From Zanthoxylum bungeanum (taxonomy: Eukaryota > Streptophyta > Magnoliopsida > Sapindales > Rutaceae), in NCBI GenBank assembly GCA_019454045.1, contig SKCR01032803.1:40240-104239 (forward strand): a DNA stretch of 64,000 bases. The letters are read 5' to 3'. Shown in pieces: positions 58,898-64,000 of the stretch. The position numbers and the translations under genes were made by a program. The notes under the pieces were generated by a model, which was not told the DNA's origin, did not search any database, and saw only the letters and a list, made by a program, of their open reading frames with translations. Each line of letters opens with the position of its first letter. The stretch's first letter is position 1.

Positions 58898-61800
58898 TCA
58901 GTCTGACTCCTTGGCAGAACCAGAAGGGGTGTCTCCGTTGGACAAGTACTCTCCATTTGGCGGATGGTTCTCTTCGTGGATTACAGTACGAGCCTTTCCT
59001 GGTCTTGTTCTAATGTTAACTCCCATTGGGAATGGCACCTACGAATCATAAAGGTCAGTTTGCGATTTCCTTATTGACCTTTCTATGTTATCATCAATTA
59101 ACATTATTATTAAGAACATACAATATGTCGTAGTGAGTTCATACCTGATCACCTGCATTTGGGCCAGCAGTGTTGAAGAGTATAGGTCGGCATCGCTTAT
59201 CCTCATTCATCAAGCTTGAATTTTGGAAATGTGCAATCAGAGCAGCTTTTCCTTGTATGCGAGCATATGCAAGTGATGCCACCTTTTCACTGTTGAACTT
59301 CTCCCACTTCTTTCCGTTGAATGACTACATAATTTGAAAGTCGTGTGTCTTTAGTATTTAAATTTAAGTTGTTTTAAATGAGCTTATTGGAATTTAACAA
59401 AACAAACCTGATAGAATGGAATGATCTGGCTAGGATCCGTCATGTTGATGAACGCATATCCAACATTGCATTTGTTCTGCAACAAATATGAAGGCCAAAT
59501 AAAACTAACTGATATGGTTTCCAAGTAACTTGTCCCTGCAACCCCATATACCCAGTCCACTGGCATCTTCTAAATGAAAAAGAACTTGCCTTGAAGTCAA
59601 TAGGTAGATAAATAAAATTGTATGTTCCCATGTGACGCTCATCAATTGCAGCCAACAGCATTTTTGAAGTATACCTGCAATTACCGTCATAAGAATGTCA
59701 TAATCTGTGCCAAAAAGCAAAATGACAAGAATTTAAAGATTTGTCCCATTTGCAGCAAGATTTGTAATTGTAAAATTATAGCAGGTTGCATGTATGTTTG
59801 CAATCGCTATTATTGGTTGCATATAACCCACAAGCCTTTCACACGAGGGGTGTGTGATAGCCTAAGTACATACTATTGTTGAACCATTGCATAATGCTTA
59901 AGGCTTTGGATTCAGTGGATAACAAATTCTATACTCAATTACTAGAAATATAATTTGACTGATAAAATTCTAGTATCAGAAGAGAAAAGAGGAGATACAT
60001 ACTTATTAGGAATATTCTTTATCATGAGTGTTGTTCGGTTGTCTTCTCCTCGCAAGATGCACTCGATATCAAGTTCATACTGTTTCTTGTCAGCCTGATT
60101 AACAGCACCTTCATTTCTACGGCTTCTAGCACGTTCACTGGGAGGATCAAATGAATTCATCATAGGAATCATCTGGCCTCTGCCAGCAAATATCATAGGC
60201 CTCTGATGATGGGATTGGAACCCTAAATTCTTCGGGGGAATTGGCATATCCATACAATGGCCACCAATACAAGGAAAAATATTATGAGGAGCAAATCCCC
60301 CAGAGTGCAATGAGTTATTAGAAATTCTCATACTCCCAAGGGAACCTGGATGGAAACCAGAAGATTCTGCTACATAGGAATGCCGTCTTTCCCATAGAGA
60401 AGGATCAACAGTTAGTGCTGATCCCACATGGTTATTACCAATAGGTAAAATTGTGTTCACTATGTGAGACGGTGCTCTGGGAAGTCCATGCAGTCTTGTT
60501 GGTGAATAAGCATTACCAATTCCATTGACCATTGATGGAGAGTTTGGCCACATCATTCCTGGAGGCTGGGAGCGATACGAGTTATTCCAAGCATACTGAT
60601 GTCCAGGCAAAGGACAGCTGCCACTACTAGCATATCCAAAAACTGAGAAGAAAAAACTAAAATAACTAAATAAAACAGCGCCCAAATTATACAATGGTTC
60701 AACGTTCAATATGAAGCTAGCAAATTGAGAAAGCACACTAAAATTCCACTGAACTTCAGACTCCATTACATGAAACGAGAACCATGACGTGAAAATGGAA
60801 AGACCGAGTACTTGATGTCGTTAAAAAACAAATTAGGTATCTTATGCGGTGGCTTCCAGACATGGAAGTTGACCCACCAGTGGACATTATACACTAAAAA
60901 GATTCCTAAATTAAATAATTACAATCAAGCATCACAACCCTACTCCAGAACATTCATGTCTTCCTACTGTTTCATGATTAAAAAAATACAAGGGCAGTCT
61001 GAGAAACTAGGTTGGCATGATCCACAAGTCAGGTTTAACATTTTATGGCATGAAAATGGCTTTAGATCTTCTATAGGACCTTGCTAATATTTTCAGAGAG
61101 AGAAATTAAAAAAAAATAAAATGCTGCAAGTCATCCAATTGTATTTACCAGCTTCAGTGAACCCGGAAGAATGCCCATTTGAGCAGAACTGCCTGCTAGT
61201 AATAATTTCTGGAGGTTTAATATTGATATTTGCACCCATGTGACATGAAGAGTTGCAATGAACACCATTAGTTAAACCATCATGATGATCTGGAATTGAT
61301 TGTTGATGAAAACTTGGAGTGCTTCGGATACAGAATTTTAACTGACCCTGTAAGTGACTAGACTCAGCAAGGCCAAATTGGTTTCCAATTGATTCCATTC
61401 TCATCAGAGAGGGCAAACTATTAGGAACACTTGAAGAAATCCCCAGATGAAATGCAGGTTCCAGAGGTGGGGCTTTTATAGCACCGCGTACACCTAAAAG
61501 AAGACTGTTGTCTCGGCTACTAGATGAGGTTGAACCATGTGCAAATGCTCCTGTGAACAATGCTTGTGAGTAGACATATAATAATGATATGACATTTATA
61601 GGGCACATTATAATGGAAGTCATACCGGCATATTCATTAGTTGGCTTATTAGGAGGGCTATTTTGCTGCAGATATGAGACACGCTCATCTTGCTCTAACT
61701 CCTGAGGAAACTGGTTCGCCAAACTATATTGAAAGGAAGAGAAAGCTTAGTGACAGATGTAAAAGCAACAGTTGACTGCAAACCTCAACTCACTGAATAC

Positions 61801-63493
61801 CATAAAACAGTAATTAGAATGCAAGTCTATTCTCCTTTTACTTTCGGATGACAAAATGTATTTAAAAATTTTAAATTTTTGCGCTGGACAACATAAATTT
61901 GACAGCCATTTAAGATATCTGGTCAGTGAGAATGAATACATCAAATCAAAAGCAGAGTAAATATGTTTAAACCCTACCACTTTCTTGAATCCCCAGGACA
62001 CCTGAACTCAAGCTTCATCTGTTTCCCAGCAATATCCCTCCTGTCCAATGCTTGAAAAGCAGCCTCTGTCGCTCTATTATCATAAAATTCAACAAGTTTT
62101 TGATGAATTTTGTGTGGGGTTTCACGAAGCTGTTGCATGCAGCAAGAATGAATTAAAGACACGAGATTCTTATTCTGCTGTAAGTCTGAAAACTGAAACA
62201 CAAGCTCACCTCCTTAATTTCTCCATAGACACCAAAAATCTGACGAAGTTCATCATTTGAAACAGAAGAATCAAGGTTAAACATCACAAGAGTGCCCTGA
62301 TTCATTTCTTTTTCTGAAGGGTTGTCCTGATAAGAAGGAAACCCAACAAGACAGAATCATATGTCAACTTTATATAAGTAACATAGAACAGGAATGAGCT
62401 GAAAATTTTTAGGATGGAATGCACACATAGCAATGAGAATCCTAAGTATTTTCTAACAGAAACTACAAGCAAAAGCACGGACACACATGAATCTTACCTT
62501 TGGAATCAAGAAATGAATGTCAAGTTTCCTATGCCTCATCAATTTATTCTGTAGTGAATTCATTGCATTTTGGGCAGCTCTAATATCATAATAGGATATC
62601 ATAACGTAACCATGATGTTTGCAGGCTGTGTAAATACTGTGAATGTCTCCATATTGCTGCACATTCAAATAATCAAATCATACCAACAGGAAAGGCACTT
62701 AAAAAAAAAAACAAAGAAACAAAAATGCAAAACGGAAACCAAACATGAAGCACCAATAAAAATAGAAAAGAAAGGATAAAGAAACACAAACCTCAAACAG
62801 GGCCTTTAACTCAGAATCTTCAACATTGCTATTTATGTTTCCCACAAACAGTGTTCTAGAAGGGTGTTCGCCATTTGGGTGATCCTCAGCTACAGATCTA
62901 TTACATGCCCCAAGATCACCATTAGAAAATTGAGTAAAAATTTCAGATTTCTTTTGAGCTGCAGAATAACCATCATACCCCAAATCCATCCCTCCAACAC
63001 TGCTGAAAATGTCCAGATCATCCATATCATCTCCACCACTGTGATGGATGGTGTAGTCAAGCCCATCAGTCACTCCAGAAAACAAGTCATCGTCGTCAGG
63101 GAGAAGATTTCCTATGGTTTGGGCCTCAATCTCTTCAAGAGATTCAAAATTTTCTTCTTCCTTGTAGTGTGAGGCTACAGTGTCAACTGAATGGCCATAC
63201 GAAGCAATGTTTGAAGATAATCTCACTGCACCAAGATAATCCACATGAAAATGGGATTAGATAAGAGAATCTGCAGCAGTAACCTTTGAAACTCTATGTT
63301 TCATTAAAAAAAATTGTATATCATTATATCAATGAAGTTTGCAACATGATACATATCCTATAGTTACCTAGCACTAGTACATAAAAAGCTCATCTCAAGA
63401 AGCATTAAAAGGGGAACCGGGCTTACGTTTCCTACTAAATATCTCTGATAATGAGCTCGAAAAGAGACTGCTCTCATATGGAGCACCCATCAT
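58898..63493 (-). CDS. MEI2-like RNA-binding protein (AML family), frameshifted in RRM2
   Basis: Twelve coding exons on the minus strand: 63493-63427, 63225-62792, 62656-62498, 62325-62210, 62129-61978, 61723-61626, 61550-61149, 60642-60003, 59674-59590, 59476-59408, 59324-59145 and 59038-58898. MEI2-like proteins bind RNA and act in meiosis and vegetative growth. The N-terminal block SVDTVASHYKEEENFESLEE is typical of the plant family, nearest the AML2/AML5 type as I recall. RRM1 spans about residues 145-220 (RTLFVGNINSNVEDSELKAL). RRM2 spans about 221-305. The MEI2-specific RRM3 spans about 677-800 (TLMIKNIPNKYTSKMLLAAI, then FINMTDPSQIIPFYQ). All exon phases agree except exon 4, which is 116 nt where 117 is needed: one T is missing at about 62280 in RRM2. 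As written, translation stops at 62017-62015. Otherwise the frame would give 847 residues. The start ATG has an in-frame TAA at 63502-63500. Intron 9 is GC-AG. Confidence 0.9.
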
Positions 63494-64000
63494 GTTATTT
63501 TAATCACCGTCTGCAAATAAAAAAGAAGAAGAAAAATTCCTGCTGTGTGCTCAAACAGATCTCAATAAATTCACCGATTGATTGGCTCCTTGCTTTCCTT
63601 CTATTGCATGAGTCTCTGGGGCAGACAAAGTAGTAGACTTTCCTGCTAACTGTTTGTGGTATCATATCAGATCACTCTTCAATAAAGGCACAATACTATG
63701 ACAAAATTTACACAGCATCAATATATCCTATCAATCAATTGTAATTGTCCTATCAATAATCTTGACATGCTTGCACTTAGTGTGCATAAATTTCAAATCT
63801 ACAATACATGTAAATCCTAGAGACAACAAACATCAAATTTAATTCATAAATGCTGCGCATAAAATGCATTCTTAACTAGCGCATTTGGAACAGACCAAGA
63901 ATTTGAAAAGGAAATAGAAGGCTATGCATTGTTTCTTCGAAAAAATGCTACTTATTTGACTCACTTAAGAACCTCAAGCGAAAGAGAAATAATCATTACT
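63494..64000 (-). other. 5' untranslated exon part and upstream region of the MEI2-like gene
   Basis: A splice acceptor (TTATTTGCAG, 63520-63511) lies 17 bases before the start codon, so the 5' untranslated region is split and at least one further non-coding exon lies at higher coordinates, within or beyond the window. From 63521 to 64000 no coding frame or recognisable repeat was seen. Confidence 0.6.

Overview
This window is nuclear DNA of a flowering plant, probably a eudicot. The evidence is two intron-bearing genes of plant families, Ty3/gypsy elements of the Tat/Ogre type primed by tRNA-Arg, a Ty1/copia element primed by tRNA-iMet, and an endogenous caulimovirid relic. The species cannot be named from the sequence alone.

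Positions 1-53,110 (83% of the window) are a stack of nested retroelements. On the left, a minus-strand Ogre-like element (C, 1-3312) lies inside a plus-strand one (D, 3313-8214). D in turn interrupts a minus-strand gag-protease element (E, 8215-11394). A short unassigned stretch with a TATA-like box (11395-11859) follows. Then comes a minus-strand copia element (F), whose two halves are now almost 30 kb apart. Its 3' LTR is at 11860-13670, its decayed gag-pol at 13671-19553, and its 5' LTR is split between 19554-20646 and 50397-51182. The split was made by a 29.7-kb Ogre-like array (A, 20647-50391) that carries one target duplication, CGTAG, at its two ends. A reads LTR-internal-LTR-internal-LTR-internal(cut)-LTR(cut), so it is a trimer sharing LTRs. 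LTR2 of A took in a solo copia LTR (G, 28651-30674, duplication GAACG). The second gag of A took in another Ogre-like element (B, 33608-42161, duplication GGTAC).

The A, B and D elements have no visible pol. They consist of long LTRs, at most a broken gag, and a variable tandem-repeat block before the polypurine tract. They are probably non-autonomous and moved by a relative that has pol.

The copia element F landed in a caulimovirid movement-protein relic (51183-53110). A 764-bp Mutator-type inverted-repeat element with a 9-bp duplication had also inserted there.

The right 10 kb is ordinary genic DNA with two convergent genes. An otubain deubiquitinase gene (53741-56550, plus, 8 exons, 292 residues) is intact. 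A MEI2-like RNA-binding protein gene (58898-63493, minus, 12 coding exons) is intact except for a one-base deletion in its second RRM and one GC-AG intron. Nothing links the two genes functionally. The repeat block ends about 630 bp upstream of the otubain start codon.
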